The position numbers and the translations under genes are program-made. This document shows, piece after piece, positions 54,159-64,000 of a stretch of 64,000 nucleotides of DNA (position 1 is its first letter; every line of letters starts with the position of its first letter). The DNA is from an uncultured Lachnospiraceae bacterium. GTDB taxonomy: Bacteria; Bacillota; Clostridia; Lachnospirales; Lachnospiraceae. The notes beneath the pieces were generated by a model. The model was not told the DNA's origin. It saw only the letters and a list, made by a program, of their open reading frames with translations, and did no database searches. The stretch spans positions 1 to 64,000 of the forward strand of contig CACZBD010000015.1 of the NCBI GenBank assembly GCA_902779305.1, read 5' to 3'.

Positions 54159-54190
54159 TTGGCGTAATCCGTTGTCTTACGCACTTGAAT

Positions 54191-54220
54191 ATATTACTAG
54201 ACCGTTCCCGCTGTTGTCAA
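54191..54220 (-). promoter_or_regulatory. Promoter of the tRNA-Val/tRNA-Met operon
   Basis: A perfect TTGACA (54215-54220), an 18-nt spacer and TAATAT (54191-54196), about 35 bases before the tRNA-Val 5' end. Confidence 0.7.
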
Positions 54221-54232
54221 GTAGAAAATCAC

Positions 54233-57200
54233 CTACGGTTCTTTGGCCTTAATGACAAAAGTAACACTCTTCGTTCCGCCGTAATTTCCGCGTCCCTTCA
54301 GGATCACTGTGGCCGTGCCCTTATCCGTATTATTTTTGTAACCGGCTATATAGTAATCTTCCGGTGTCAACATCGTCTTCCCCCGATCCATGGTGACGGA
54401 AAGGATATCCGAGCCAAGCAGGATCCACGCATCCCCTTTGTAGACCTTCTGCTCGATCTTCACATCGGCCTTCGCAATGTCTGCCGTGATGATCCGGTAG
54501 GCGCCGGTAAGCGTTCCCGTATAATTTCCTTTCCCCTGCACCCTCACACGGATGGCCGTACCTGCCGGAACAACGTCCTCTTTCTGCACAGCCGTCCCTT
54601 CTCTTCGGAGCGCGCCGTTTGCAAGCCGGATGTCCGAAGCATACGTAAACGAGGCATTCTTCTCATAATCCGTTCCGGCTTTCAGCGTTTTTCCGTTTTT
54701 ATCCGTGATCGTAAAATTCGTCGCAGAACTTCCGGGTTTTGCCGAGAACATCTTATCCGACGCTTCCATCCAAAGCGTTCCGAGATCAGCGGCAGTGATG
54801 GCAAATGTTTTTACAACCGTCCCTTTGAAGTTTCCTTTCAACACGACGGTTACCTTCGGAGTCTTATTCGGGTTGGCCGCATCGTTTACCGCAGTGTTGG
54901 CGCTGTATTTTAATGTATAATCCGTTCCCTTTTCCAGTGTGACCTTTCCGCTTTGAGACTGAAATGTCACGACAGGTTCCGGCCGCACGCCGTTCTTTTC
55001 ATAGGCAAAGGAATTTGCAACCACGATCCCCAGTTTGTTCCCGGAAGAAGGATAAGGCGCGATCGTAAAGGTCTTCTTTACGCTCCCCGTAAATCTGCCT
55101 TTTCCGGTAAAGATCACCGAGGCTTTCCCTGCTTTTTGGTTATTCAGATAGGAAACCGTGTAATCCTTTCCCTTCTCCAGTGTCTTTCCTTCAAAGCGCA
55201 GTTGAATCCCGTAATGTTCCGTACCGCTCTCCGGTCCTGCTACTTCAAAGCTGCTGCCCGTATAAATAAATTTCTTCTGCATATCGTCATAATACTGCGC
55301 ATAGGGCGTCGAAAGCGAAAAATCAGACGGGATCTCCACCCTGCTCATGGGAGTCCCTTTGATCTTGAAGGTCTTTGTGATCTCTCCGGCAAAATCACCC
55401 GCCCCGCGGATCGTAACACTTGCCGTCCCGGCATCCACATTATCCGTGAATACAGCCTGATAATCTACGCCTTTTTCAAGCGGTTCTCCGTTGTATGTGA
55501 CCATAAGATGCGGCTCGACAGGATCACCCGTATAGTTCTGATCGGCAATCTTTTCTATCTTCGCCTTTGAGAGCAGCGTCTTGTCCGTAACAGATGCCGT
55601 AAATGTCCTGCTGCCGGTATAATTCCCTTTTCCGGAAACCGTAACGGTATAGTCATTGACATCCGTAAACGCTGACGGCTCGCTGAGATCATAATCCTTT
55701 CCGGCTTTCAACGCGATCACTTTTCCGGCATCATTGACATAGGTGATCTTCGGGGACACTTTGTGTGATCGTCCGTCATATACGAACGTCACATTGGAAA
55801 TGCTGATGCGATCATTTCCGGTCAGTGTAACGGGAGCGATCGTAAAATATGCCGTCAGTTTGCCGGTATAGTTTCCACGTAATATTGCTGTAACGGCAGG
55901 CGCAGCTGTCTGTGAGAAGCTGCTTTCCGCCGGCTTCCACGTATATGCGTTTTTATTGTTCTGATATTTCAATGTATAATCCGTTTTTTCTTTCAGCAGT
56001 CTCGTTCCGTCATAGATCCTGACTTCCGGTGTGATATTTGCGCCGGAATACGCGTATCCCGAAGCGCCGATCCCTGCCATCCAGATTCCGGACGGTCTTC
56101 CTTTTGCTATATACAGCGCTTTATCGTCCGCATGATCTGCAAGATCCCCGTATTCGTTACCGCTTTCGTATACTTTTATGGTTTTTGCACTTACTTCGCT
56201 GAGCAGTTCAGAATTCTTCACCGCAATGGCTTTTACCGTCGTGTTCCCAAGCGGCAGGGTAAAAGTGCCCGCATAAACGAAAGAGGACTTCGACGGTTCG
56301 GATCCGTCCGTTGTATAGTAGATTACGACGCCTGCAGTCCCGCATCGGATTTCCACGGTCCCTTTGGAAGAAATCTCGTCTGTTCCTTCGGATGTCAGGA
56401 TCACGGGCGCTGCGATCTTCTCTTTTCGCATCCACCCGGCATACAGAGTATGCGCTCCTGCTTTTGTAACGACCGTATTCTTCGTGATCTGCGTCAGGCA
56501 TTCGGGTTCCAAAAACCATCCGGCAAATTTCCTCTCCGCATTGCTTTCCGGTGTTTTCAGAGTCCCATAGGTTTCCCCAAAAGTAACCGTTTTGGGAGTG
56601 ATTGCCGGGATCGTTTCCCCGTTTCCGTCAAAGGTAACCAGCATGTTCATGGCTTTCCATCCGGCATAAAGCACGGTCACGTCAGAAAGCACACCCATTC
56701 CGTTTTTCACAAGAACACCGCCACCGTCTTCTTCCGTATACCAGCCGGTAAAATCATAGCCGTAGCGCTCCGGTGTCGGGAGATTCCTGTAAACGCTTTC
56801 CGTTTCCACCTGCGTGGTCAGGCTGTTGACTTTTTTGGTTCCCGACAGAAGCGTTCCTTTTCCGGCGTTAAGAGTGACGTTGAATTTCGCCCCGCTCCAC
56901 ATCGAATAGAGTCTCACCACATCATTGTCTTTAGATGTCAGGTTCTTCACGCTTGCGCGATTGGCATAGGTTGTTCCGCTTCCGTCCGGTTCCGTGTTCC
57001 ACCCGTCAAAATCATATCCCGGTTTCGTAAACGCATTTGCCCTGAGCGCGACGGACTTCCCATATGTGGCGCTCGTATCGCTCATTACACCACTTCCGGA
57101 ATTCGCAAAGTACCTGATCTGATAGGTATGAGGCTCATATTTGGCCGTCAGGGAATAATCGGTGTACCACCTTACGCCGTTCTTGAGAAGCGGCAGGCTG

Positions 57201-59944
57201 TTGGTCAGGCCATCCAGATGTGCTTCATACCAGCCGAGCGCATCATACCCTTCCGGCGCGACCGGATCATACAGATAGACATCTTCATTCTGGGTAAGTT
57301 TATGCGGATTCCTCGGGTCATTTTCTCCGATCCCGAGATGATAGGTAATGTTATATGTCTGTTCGACCAGATACAGCGTGGTATACGCCGTTTTCCCGCC
57401 GATCCCGTTTTCAAACGCGCTGACCCCGTAGGTGACGTAAACCGTATCCGACGGGTAGTCATTATCCATGAAAAACGTATTCGCGGTCTCAAGCGTCTTT
57501 ACCGTAGTTGCCCCGGATGATCTGTGATAGGTCCCGGCGATCCGGTATTTATCTGCATTCGTAACTTTTGTCCATGTCAGCGTGATCCCTGATCCCGCAG
57601 CGCGTGCGGAAACGGAAGCCGGCGCCGGAAGGATACAGGTAACCGTCAGTGTTCCCGTGATCCCGTCCCCAGCGTCCGCCGTAACGGTAACCGTACCCGC
57701 ATGATGGATCGTAGCAACCCCTCCGGTCTCCGTCACAGAGAGAATGGACGGATCGCTGCTTGACCAAAAGATCGTAGTGTTCAAAGGCGCTCCTACGGGT
57801 ACAGTCTGTGCAGAAAAACGGCATTCCTCCCCGACAACCGGGTTGCCGTCTGTACCGGATACGATCTGCAGCCCTTTCAGTTCCTTTGTCACGGTGACCG
57901 TAAATGAAGCGGAAGCATTTCCCGCTCTGGTCCGGCCCGTGATCACGGCGCTGCCCTGTGCCACAGCAGTCACAAGACCGGTGCTGCTTACCGTTGCGAT
58001 CCCTTCATCGGAGCTTTCCCACAGAACTTTTTTATCTGTTGCTTCCTGCGGAAGAACGTTCCAGGTCACCTGGTGCGTTTCTTCTTTGTTCAAAGTCACA
58101 CCTCTTTCAGCAAGTCCTTCTTCGAGGACCAGCCTCTGCGGCAGGATCTGTTCTTCCGAAGCGTTTGTCGTAAACGCTTTGATCCTGAGATTTCCATGAT
58201 AGCCCGCCCCGAAATCGCTCCAGGAAGAGCCGAACTGGGCAAAACTCTGCCCGGATAGTGCATTTGTGCGAAAATCACACACGCCAATATCGAGCGCGTA
58301 TTCATAAAACACCTTTTGGGGCGCGCCATTAAAATCGATCACGACGGAAAAAGTTTCATCCTGTGCAAGTTCCACCGTCCGATTAAGCTCCACCGTATGA
58401 AGTCCGCCGTATACCGTCGATCCCTCCTGACTTAAAACTTTCGTTCCGCTTTCCGGGTTCGAAGGATTTGTCAGATTCTTGTAGATGTTGATCGTATAAT
58501 CGGCATTTGTCGAATACAGCGCAAAAGAAACGGCCTTCAGCTGTTCCGTCCCGCCGGCTTCCGACTGCGTTTTAAAGACATTGGCAATCTTTCTTGCTCC
58601 GTAAACATATCCGTCCTGAACACCGCCGTCATACTGATAATTGTTGTCATATTCACCGGCATCATCAAAAACAAAAAAGGTCGCTTCATCCTCTAAACTC
58701 TTATCATAGTAAGACATCCAGAAATAACCGGAAAAGCTCTGCCTGTTTGCATAAGTTCCGGTCGTCCAGCTGTTTCTGATGAGCCACGCGCCGTCTCCTT
58801 CGGGCGTCGCGGAAAAATTGTTTTTAGAATACTGATCATCCCACCCGACGATCATGACTGCATGGTTGGCCTGTACAGCTGCGTCGCAGTAATAACTGTT
58901 TGTTTTGCTGTTATATAAACGCTCCGATGTCGTCGGCGACAGGCCGTCCTGTGCATAGAAACTGACACCGGCACCACCGTATGCCTTGATCAGTTCCTTG
59001 ACGTCATCGGTGTTGTTATGCAGGCTGACTCTGTAAATATCTTTCAGATGCGCAATATCATCATAAGCGATCGATGGATCCAGAGAACCGCCGTTATTGA
59101 TCGATGAAGCCTTACCGGAATAGCTTGCTTTTTCCTCTTTTGCCGCCCCTGTCCAGGAAGCCATCGTGTTGCCGGCCCAGTCAAAGTTTCCGCCCCAGTT
59201 TAAGATCCCCTTTTTCGAAGCGCTCACGGCCTGGTCACCGGCGGTATTGCCGAGAGAGTCCGCCACACCGTTGAAAGTAAAATATGCCAGATGCAGTTCC
59301 GAAAGGTCCGCATCCGTCATGATCCCCTGACGCAACAGGCTGAATTCCGCAAGTCCCATGGACGCAAACGCCCAGCAGGTTCCGTAAGGGTTCTGGTTTC
59401 TTAAGCTGTGATCGTTGACGACCGGAGAGATATATTTACTTTCCAAAGTCCCCTGCAGCAACTCCGAATCAGAAACTGCAGTTTCCGGATCCCTGTAGTT
59501 AAACGGCCTCACATAACCGGTCGGATATACGGTTTCGCCGGCATCTTCTGCAAGAAGTTCTTCCGGTTCTTCTTCCAGCATAACGGTTTCATCCGGCTCT
59601 TCTGTCCCGTTGTCCTGATTTATATCCGAATCTGTTTCGCCTTCCGCATCGGAAAGATCTGCTGCTTTTTCTTCTCCGGCCTCTTCCCCGGTCTCATCAG
59701 CAGGTTCTTCTGTCTTCTCTCCGCTTTGTTCTTCACCATCCTGTTCTTCTGTCTCCTGCTGCAGCAGATCAACCGCTTCCGTCTCCTGCACCTCTGTCTC
59801 CTGTGTCTCCGCCTCCTCCAATTGCTGCGAAGCGGCCTCTGCTTCCGCGGATAAGGCAAAAAGACCCGAAGCCGCAAAAGCGGAACGGGTATCAGCGATC
59901 ACAAAAGCTAAAATGATCAGTATGGATAAAAGACGTTTCTTCAT
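54233..59944 (-). CDS. Giant secreted C1-family (papain-like) cysteine peptidase with Ig-like and InlB B-type repeats
   Basis: 1903 residues. After the signal peptide comes an acidic Glu/Thr linker (38-138). Residues 165-420 are a complete papain-type domain: Gln184 and Cys190 (QNPYGTCWAFAS), His361 (NHAVMIVGWDD), Asn391 (WLIRNSWT). A lectin-like beta domain follows to about 600, then two Big_2 Ig domains (VLWESSDEGIATVSSTGLVT), a fibronectin-like segment, several InlB B-type repeats (GYDFDGWNTEPDGSG), a chitobiase-like segment, and seven G.DYTV.Y-GKGNY repeats. The C-terminus has no LPXTG. GGAGG six bases before ATG 59944. It probably cleaves external proteins or peptides. Confidence 0.9.
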   Translation of the reverse strand: MKKRLLSILIILAFVIADTRSAFAASGLFALSAEAEAASQQLEEAETQETEVQETEAVDLLQQETEEQDGEEQSGEKTEEPADETGEEAGEEKAADLSDAEGETDSDINQDNGTEEPDETVMLEEEPEELLAEDAGETVYPTGYVRPFNYRDPETAVSDSELLQGTLESKYISPVVNDHSLRNQNPYGTCWAFASMGLAEFSLLRQGIMTDADLSELHLAYFTFNGVADSLGNTAGDQAVSASKKGILNWGGNFDWAGNTMASWTGAAKEEKASYSGKASSINNGGSLDPSIAYDDIAHLKDIYRVSLHNNTDDVKELIKAYGGAGVSFYAQDGLSPTTSERLYNSKTNSYYCDAAVQANHAVMIVGWDDQYSKNNFSATPEGDGAWLIRNSWTTGTYANRQSFSGYFWMSYYDKSLEDEATFFVFDDAGEYDNNYQYDGGVQDGYVYGARKIANVFKTQSEAGGTEQLKAVSFALYSTNADYTINIYKNLTNPSNPESGTKVLSQEGSTVYGGLHTVELNRTVELAQDETFSVVIDFNGAPQKVFYEYALDIGVCDFRTNALSGQSFAQFGSSWSDFGAGYHGNLRIKAFTTNASEEQILPQRLVLEEGLAERGVTLNKEETHQVTWNVLPQEATDKKVLWESSDEGIATVSSTGLVTAVAQGSAVITGRTRAGNASASFTVTVTKELKGLQIVSGTDGNPVVGEECRFSAQTVPVGAPLNTTIFWSSSDPSILSVTETGGVATIHHAGTVTVTADAGDGITGTLTVTCILPAPASVSARAAGSGITLTWTKVTNADKYRIAGTYHRSSGATTVKTLETANTFFMDNDYPSDTVYVTYGVSAFENGIGGKTAYTTLYLVEQTYNITYHLGIGENDPRNPHKLTQNEDVYLYDPVAPEGYDALGWYEAHLDGLTNSLPLLKNGVRWYTDYSLTAKYEPHTYQIRYFANSGSGVMSDTSATYGKSVALRANAFTKPGYDFDGWNTEPDGSGTTYANRASVKNLTSKDNDVVRLYSMWSGAKFNVTLNAGKGTLLSGTKKVNSLTTQVETESVYRNLPTPERYGYDFTGWYTEEDGGGVLVKNGMGVLSDVTVLYAGWKAMNMLVTFDGNGETIPAITPKTVTFGETYGTLKTPESNAERKFAGWFLEPECLTQITKNTVVTKAGAHTLYAGWMRKEKIAAPVILTSEGTDEISSKGTVEIRCGTAGVVIYYTTDGSEPSKSSFVYAGTFTLPLGNTTVKAIAVKNSELLSEVSAKTIKVYESGNEYGDLADHADDKALYIAKGRPSGIWMAGIGASGYAYSGANITPEVRIYDGTRLLKEKTDYTLKYQNNKNAYTWKPAESSFSQTAAPAVTAILRGNYTGKLTAYFTIAPVTLTGNDRISISNVTFVYDGRSHKVSPKITYVNDAGKVIALKAGKDYDLSEPSAFTDVNDYTVTVSGKGNYTGSRTFTASVTDKTLLSKAKIEKIADQNYTGDPVEPHLMVTYNGEPLEKGVDYQAVFTDNVDAGTASVTIRGAGDFAGEITKTFKIKGTPMSRVEIPSDFSLSTPYAQYYDDMQKKFIYTGSSFEVAGPESGTEHYGIQLRFEGKTLEKGKDYTVSYLNNQKAGKASVIFTGKGRFTGSVKKTFTIAPYPSSGNKLGIVVANSFAYEKNGVRPEPVVTFQSQSGKVTLEKGTDYTLKYSANTAVNDAANPNKTPKVTVVLKGNFKGTVVKTFAITAADLGTLWMEASDKMFSAKPGSSATNFTITDKNGKTLKAGTDYEKNASFTYASDIRLANGALRREGTAVQKEDVVPAGTAIRVRVQGKGNYTGTLTGAYRIITADIAKADVKIEQKVYKGDAWILLGSDILSVTMDRGKTMLTPEDYYIAGYKNNTDKGTATVILKGRGNYGGTKSVTFVIKAKEP

Positions 59945-60048
59945 AGAGATCCTCCGTTTAGACCTTGTACGAAAGAAATCCGGAAATTTATGTAAACCTT
60001 ATTTCTGCCCTGATGAAAAGTCACATATTTGCCCGAATGTTACTTTTT

Positions 60049-60078
60049 ATCATACTATTTTTCTGGGTTCATTGTCAA
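60049..60078 (-). promoter_or_regulatory. Promoter of the giant papain-like protease gene
   Basis: A perfect TTGACA (60073-60078), an 18-nt spacer and TATGAT (60049-60054). The leader of about 100 bases contains one TATGTAAAC motif (59989-59997). Confidence 0.65.
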
Positions 60079-60093
60079 TATGTGTAAGACGTT

Positions 60094-60846
60094 TTAAGCC
60101 TCTCCAAACTGCAGTTTCGCGATAAAGTGCTCCTCTTTCCCGGCACCCGAAACAAACAGCAGATCCTCTTTTTTCTCATATGCAAGCGTAACGGTATCGC
60201 CCGGCAGGATCTCCTTCTTATAATTGATCCAAAGTGTCTTAAGATCCTGCATGTCAAATCCGCATTCAACCGCAAGATCCGCCACCCAGTTCAGGTAGTG
60301 GGCGTTGTTCAGATGGCGGTTGTGATCGACCTCGGATTCTTCTACCTTCCTTGCGGTTTTGTTGACAAGTTCTGCGGGAAATTCCGCCTTCATTGCCGGG
60401 ATCTTACACTCTCCCTGCACGCTTAAAGCCGGCAGTTCCCCGAGTAAGCCGTGATCCTCCGTGACTTTTCTTGTGTCCGGATCCATCAGCATCCAGAGAT
60501 AGGAACCATGAACGATCTCCTCCCCGTTTTCGTCAAAAGCGTAAGCTCTTCTCGGATAGAACCAGTGCATCTTTTTCCCGGGCCAGGTATAGAACTCGAT
60601 CGTTTCCCCGAGACGCGGAAGTCTTGAAAAAACGAATTCGCTCCAGACCACGACCCAGAGCATTCCCTTCCTGCTGGTATAATCAAATCCGATCCCCAGA
60701 TCCGTCAATTGATCACCGGCCGCTTCCTGCATGTTGGTGGCAACCGCCAGTACCGTCATATATCCGTTTTCATCCGTCATCTCTTTGCTGACGGTGATCT
60801 TTCTTTTAAAGATTCCTTCTTTGGAAAGTTCTTTTACGTCCACCAT
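60094..60846 (-). CDS. Acyl-ACP thioesterase
   Basis: 250 residues forming two hotdog folds. It releases fatty acids from acyl carrier protein. The N-terminal motif NMQEAAGDQLTDLGIGFDY and the C-terminal VDHNRHLNNAHYLNWVADL, with the conserved Asn and His, are typical of the bacterial FatA/FatB-like family (PF01643). AAAGGAG four bases before ATG 60846. It stands alone after a terminator. Its chain-length preference is unknown. Confidence 0.92.
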   Translation of the reverse strand: MVDVKELSKEGIFKRKITVSKEMTDENGYMTVLAVATNMQEAAGDQLTDLGIGFDYTSRKGMLWVVVWSEFVFSRLPRLGETIEFYTWPGKKMHWFYPRRAYAFDENGEEIVHGSYLWMLMDPDTRKVTEDHGLLGELPALSVQGECKIPAMKAEFPAELVNKTARKVEESEVDHNRHLNNAHYLNWVADLAVECGFDMQDLKTLWINYKKEILPGDTVTLAYEKKEDLLFVSGAGKEEHFIAKLQFGEA

Positions 60847-60870
60847 GTTTCTCCTTTGATGTATCTTTCT

Positions 60871-60907
60871 TACATAAAAACAGAGGCCATGATCCCACAG
60901 CCTCTGT
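60871..60907 (-). terminator. Terminator after the chemoreceptor gene
   Basis: ACAGAGGC (60880-60887) and GCCTCTGT (60900-60907) form a perfect 8-bp stem, followed on the minus strand by TTTTATG. Confidence 0.8.
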
Positions 60908-60943
60908 TGATTTTACCATATCGGTTTGCAATCCACAAATATC

Positions 60944-62623
60944 TTACAGTTTGAAGAACTCGACCGCACCGTTTACATTTTCGCTGAGAGCAGCCATCTC
61001 TTCCGCTTTGGCGGAAATGTTGCCGAATGCATCCACAACGCTGTATACGGAGTGTTCCACGGTCTCGCAGCTTGCAGCGGTTTCCTCGGATACCGCACTT
61101 AAGTCGGAAACGTTGGAAACGATCACGCCCTTGATATCCTCGAGGTCTTTGACTCTTTCGGAGATCGAACTGATCTGTTCCACGGAAACATCGATCTCGG
61201 ATGTCAGCGTATTGAAGATCTCCTGTGTAGCAGTCATATCCTTTTGTTCTTCTTCTATGATCTCTCTGATCTTAGCCGCCTGCTGAACGGATTCGGTGGA
61301 TTTCTCAATGATATCCTGTGCGATCGCCTTGATGGTGTTACCGGATTCCTCAGACTGCTCGGAAAGTTTCTTGATCTCTTCGGCAACAACGGCGAAGCCC
61401 TTACCGGATTCTCCGGCTCTTGCAGCCTCGATGCTCGCATTCAGAGACAGCAGTTTCGTCTGGGATGTAACATCCAGGATCAGCGATACCGCATCATTGA
61501 TCTTTTCGATCGAAGCATTGGTGGATACCACCTGATCATTGATCTCGCCGACCGCCTCGGAACTTCTCTTACTGCCTTCCATGATCGTGTTGATGGATTC
61601 TTTCGCGCTCGCGGAAGCTTTCTTCATGGAAGCAGAAGACTCATCCAGTTTCTGGACGTTCTCTGCGATCTCGCCGACTTCATTGCCCATATTGAGCACC
61701 TGTTCATTGACATTCTGCACATTTTCGGCCATGGTCATGGAAGTCTGGGACAGTTCGCCGATCGCCGTCTGGATCTGTTCCGTGGAATTCTGGGATTCCG
61801 CGATCGTGCCGTTGACTTCCGAAATCGCCTGAGACAGTTCGCCTGTGGAAGACATGATCTCGCCGACCGTCTTCTTCAGATTCCCCTGCATGAAGTCTGT
61901 CGAGCGGATCAGGCTTGTCACTTCCGAAAGAGCAGAATTGATACCCGTATCCGAATTCAGATCGCCGTCTGCAATGGTCGTCAGGCTGTCTGCCGTCTGT
62001 TTTAACGACTTGCCGACGCGCATCGCCAGATAAACGCCAAGCGCGGACCATACCAGGAACGAGATCACGGCAATGATCACGAACGTAGTGACCGCTTTGG
62101 AGATCGCACCGTCAACGGTAGCGGAAGGTGCTCCGGCAAAAGCCATACCGATAATATTTCCGTCCGGATCATGGAACGGAATATAATATACATAAAAGTC
62201 TCTGCCCGCCACCTTGGTCTTGGTATCAATGAACTCATTCCCTTTTGAAACCGTATCCCAGATCCCGTCAGCCGCCTGTGTGCCGATGTTTCTGGTGCCG
62301 TCATCCTTCAAAACGGAGGTGGAGAATCTGGTATCTTCCAAAAAGATGGTCAGTTCCACGCCCTGATCCTTCAGACTGTCAATATAGTCCTCATCCGGTG
62401 TCAGTTCACCCATTTCTTCAAGATCCCACTCATACCAGCCTTGCAGGTTCGTTACCGCAACTCTCAGCTTCGCAAGTTCCTGCTCCTGCATGTGGCTCCT
62501 GATCAGGCTCGCGCCGGCAATGGATAAGATCACGCTGGTCACTGCAAGCGGTACAAGAACAAACATCAGCATCATCGCAACGATGCTCAGTTTCCCCTTA
62601 TTTTGTTTACTGTTATCACCCAT
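60944..62623 (-). CDS. Methyl-accepting chemotaxis protein
   Basis: 559 residues. Membrane helix 1 (about 14-40) and helix 2 (about 180-205) frame an extracellular single-Cache-like sensor domain ([40 protein letters not shown]). HAMP and a full signalling hairpin follow with tip [20 protein letters not shown] and [22 protein letters not shown] eight bases before ATG 62623 sets the start. It signals to CheA through CheW; the ligand is unknown, though this Cache type often binds small organic acids. Its own terminator and position indicate a monocistronic gene. Confidence 0.94.
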   Translation of the reverse strand: MGDNSKQNKGKLSIVAMMLMFVLVPLAVTSVILSIAGASLIRSHMQEQELAKLRVAVTNLQGWYEWDLEEMGELTPDEDYIDSLKDQGVELTIFLEDTRFSTSVLKDDGTRNIGTQAADGIWDTVSKGNEFIDTKTKVAGRDFYVYYIPFHDPDGNIIGMAFAGAPSATVDGAISKAVTTFVIIAVISFLVWSALGVYLAMRVGKSLKQTADSLTTIADGDLNSDTGINSALSEVTSLIRSTDFMQGNLKKTVGEIMSSTGELSQAISEVNGTIAESQNSTEQIQTAIGELSQTSMTMAENVQNVNEQVLNMGNEVGEIAENVQKLDESSASMKKASASAKESINTIMEGSKRSSEAVGEINDQVVSTNASIEKINDAVSLILDVTSQTKLLSLNASIEAARAGESGKGFAVVAEEIKKLSEQSEESGNTIKAIAQDIIEKSTESVQQAAKIREIIEEEQKDMTATQEIFNTLTSEIDVSVEQISSISERVKDLEDIKGVIVSNVSDLSAVSEETAASCETVEHSVYSVVDAFGNISAKAEEMAALSENVNGAVEFFKL

Positions 62624-62728
62624 GTTGCTTCTCCTCTCTGCTGTCAGAAAAATAATATCAGTCGTCATATGTGACAACTATATGTGACAATTGTAATATT
62701 TTTCAATAAAAATAGCAATATTTTTTTT

Positions 62729-63553
62729 TTACTTTTTCAGTCCGTTTTGTCCGGCCGCTCTTCCGAGGACTTCTCCCATTCTTACGGGGATCTCCTCTCC
62801 GGTTCCGACAGCAGTTGCCAGATCACTTCTGAGATTTACGCTATCCTTTTCAAGCAGCAGGATGATCGTGCTTCCGCCGTAAAGAAAGCAGCCTTTCTCC
62901 TCTCCTCTGCGAAAAACTCCCGCGCCGTGCAGGTTGCTGATCTTTCCCACAAGCAGCGCGCCGACTTCGACCTGAACGGCCCGTTTGAAATGCTTCGTAT
63001 TCATCACCGTATACTCCCTGCTGTTCTGTGTGAACACGGGATACTGCGACAGCGCTATGGGGCGTACCGTATGCAGCACACCGGGGATCCCGATATTTTT
63101 CCCTTTTGTACAATCATCAAAATACGCATAGCGGTGGTAATGGTTCACGCAAAGACGGAATACCAGACAGAGTCCGTCCGTAAAAGAATCTGCCAGTTCC
63201 GGGTTGTTAAGCAGGGAAGAGATGGTGTAGCGTGACTGTTTCACGGGTAAAACGGTCTGATCGCTGATCCGGTATACGGAAAGCAGCCCGTCGCAGGGAG
63301 CGCAGAGGTCCGTTCCCTCACCGGAAAAAGGTCGAAGACCGGGTTTGATCTTTCTGCAGAAGCAGTCATTGAAGCAGTGAAAATCCGATTCAAATTCGGA
63401 CAGGTCGATGTGATTTTTCCTGACAAACGGTTTTACAAGGAAAATGGACGCTTTGGAGTCCAGAAAGCGTCCTGCAAGATTCGATACAAATGGTTTACAT
63501 AATATCGAAAGGATCAGTCTGCCGATCCATGTGTGATATAAAAATGGGAGCAT
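62729..63553 (-). CDS. psd: Phosphatidylserine decarboxylase
   Basis: 274 residues. It makes phosphatidylethanolamine from phosphatidylserine. The precursor cleaves itself at the Gly-Ser bond of GCFLYGGSTIILL to form the pyruvoyl group, a GGST variant of the LGST site. VFRLCVNHYHRYAYFDD holds the conserved His residues and ALSQYPVFTQNSREYTV is typical. GGAG before ATG 63553 sets the start; the open frame extends upstream into pssA without a ribosome site. It follows pssA by 13 bases. Confidence 0.94.
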   Translation of the reverse strand: MLPFLYHTWIGRLILSILCKPFVSNLAGRFLDSKASIFLVKPFVRKNHIDLSEFESDFHCFNDCFCRKIKPGLRPFSGEGTDLCAPCDGLLSVYRISDQTVLPVKQSRYTISSLLNNPELADSFTDGLCLVFRLCVNHYHRYAYFDDCTKGKNIGIPGVLHTVRPIALSQYPVFTQNSREYTVMNTKHFKRAVQVEVGALLVGKISNLHGAGVFRRGEEKGCFLYGGSTIILLLEKDSVNLRSDLATAVGTGEEIPVRMGEVLGRAAGQNGLKK

Positions 63554-63566
63554 GATTTTCTCCTGT

Positions 63567-64000
63567 TTACAGGATCCTGAGCAGCAAGAGGATCGCAAAC
63601 TCCACGGCGCCGATGGCAATACAGATCAGGATGCCTTTGAGCGTCGGTTTTCTGATCTTGATCTTGGAAACAAACAGACAGCCGGTAACTGCCATGCCGA
63701 TAAAATACAGCAACGTCATATCTCCCGGTGTCAGGAACTGGAACAGCGTGATCGCCGGAAAGATCAGTGCGGCTGACGTGACAGGCAGTCCGTCATAATA
63801 CTTTCTGACACCGCCCTCTTCCTTCTGCCTTTTTTCTTCCTGAACGTTAAAGTAAGCCAGACGGATCATGGCCATCAGAACGTAGATCATCAGGATCAGG
63901 AAAAACAGGATCGGCGCGATCAGATCAACAGGTCTCCCTGTTCCGCGAACAACTCTGTCCGGATATTTCGTCGACTGCAAAAGCATTGCTTCCCCGATAC
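63567..64000 (-). CDS. pssA: CDP-diacylglycerol-serine O-phosphatidyltransferase, C-terminal part
   Basis: Partial: the frame runs open off the right edge, so only about the last 143 residues are seen. Several membrane helices are present, and the segment MIRLAYFNVQEEKRQKEEGGV followed by YYDGLPVTSAALIFP matches the C-terminal part of bacterial PssA. The catalytic CDP-alcohol motif (DGxxAR...G...D) would lie outside the window. Its product is the substrate of the adjacent Psd, so the pair makes phosphatidylserine and then phosphatidylethanolamine. Confidence 0.88.
   Translation of the reverse strand, partial: IGEAMLLQSTKYPDRVVRGTGRPVDLIAPILFFLILMIYVLMAMIRLAYFNVQEEKRQKEEGGVRKYYDGLPVTSAALIFPAITLFQFLTPGDMTLLYFIGMAVTGCLFVSKIKIRKPTLKGILICIAIGAVEFAILLLLRIL

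Noticed and set aside
56132..57520. 462-codon open frame on the plus strand
   Set aside because: Antisense to the papain-like giant protein gene; composition rich in Arg/Phe/His is typical of a reverse-strand shadow.

Overview
The window looks like chromosomal DNA of a Gram-positive, anaerobic member of the Clostridia, most likely Lachnospiraceae. The reasons are base composition near 48% GC, strong GGAGG-type ribosome sites, the order priA-def-fmt-rsmB-rlmN-stp-prkC-rsgA-rpe, the order cysS-mrnC-rlmB-sigH, a sensory [FeFe]-hydrogenase-like protein, BspA-type leucine-rich-repeat surface proteins and a stand-alone AICAR transformylase with a PurO-type IMP cyclohydrolase. Apart from one 35-codon ORF, every gene I can support lies on the minus strand, so transcription runs from high to low coordinates.

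Layout. 1-208: RNA-gene-type spacer with small hairpins and a minus-strand promoter whose leader resembles an rRNA leader; its genes lie off the left edge. 209-6026: a signalling block with a small membrane protein, an OmpR-type regulator, a soluble hydrogenase/ferredoxin/chemoreceptor fusion, a sensor histidine kinase and a lipoprotein. 6073-17057: two giant secreted repeat proteins, the second cut by an in-frame TAG. 17277-17645: tRNA-Ala and a small protein with a double-glycine leader. 17735-19377: HAD phosphatase and UbiA prenyltransferase. 19380-30161: a translation, repair and cell-wall-signalling operon. 30162-30883: a gene-poor stretch with a candidate C-rich sRNA and a type I toxin-antitoxin-like locus. 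30884-34883: a SpeE-like protein and the two last steps of IMP synthesis under a ZTP riboswitch, with three copies of an undescribed-looking hairpin element. 34925-39715: beta-galactosidase, an HTH protein and DegV. 39782-43874: tRNA-Thr, an ECF transporter, SigH, RlmB, Mini-III and CysS. 43892-48095: MATE pump, cytidylate-kinase-like protein and a polar amino acid ABC transporter. 48131-59944: two more giant secreted proteins flanking a tRNA-Met/tRNA-Val operon. 60094-64000: acyl-ACP thioesterase, a chemoreceptor, Psd and a partial PssA.

How it fits together. The housekeeping blocks cover translation start and end (Fmt, Def), rRNA modification (RsmB, RlmN, RlmB), 23S maturation (Mini-III), ribosome assembly (RsgA), replication restart (PriA) and PASTA kinase/phosphatase signalling. 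The accessory parts point to life on complex substrates: secreted multidomain proteins, three with papain-like or CHAP/NlpC-like heads, LacZ, amino acid uptake, chemotaxis and possible H2/redox sensing.

Most interesting points: the hydrogenase-chemoreceptor lying between regulator and kinase, the convergent toxin/antisense locus with near-identical RNA 5' ends, the three hairpin elements around the AICAR transformylase gene, the in-frame TAG, an over-represented 9-mer (TATGTAAAC), and perfect trinucleotide-loop hairpins in stable-RNA spacers. All assignments come from reading the sequence; no database search was run.
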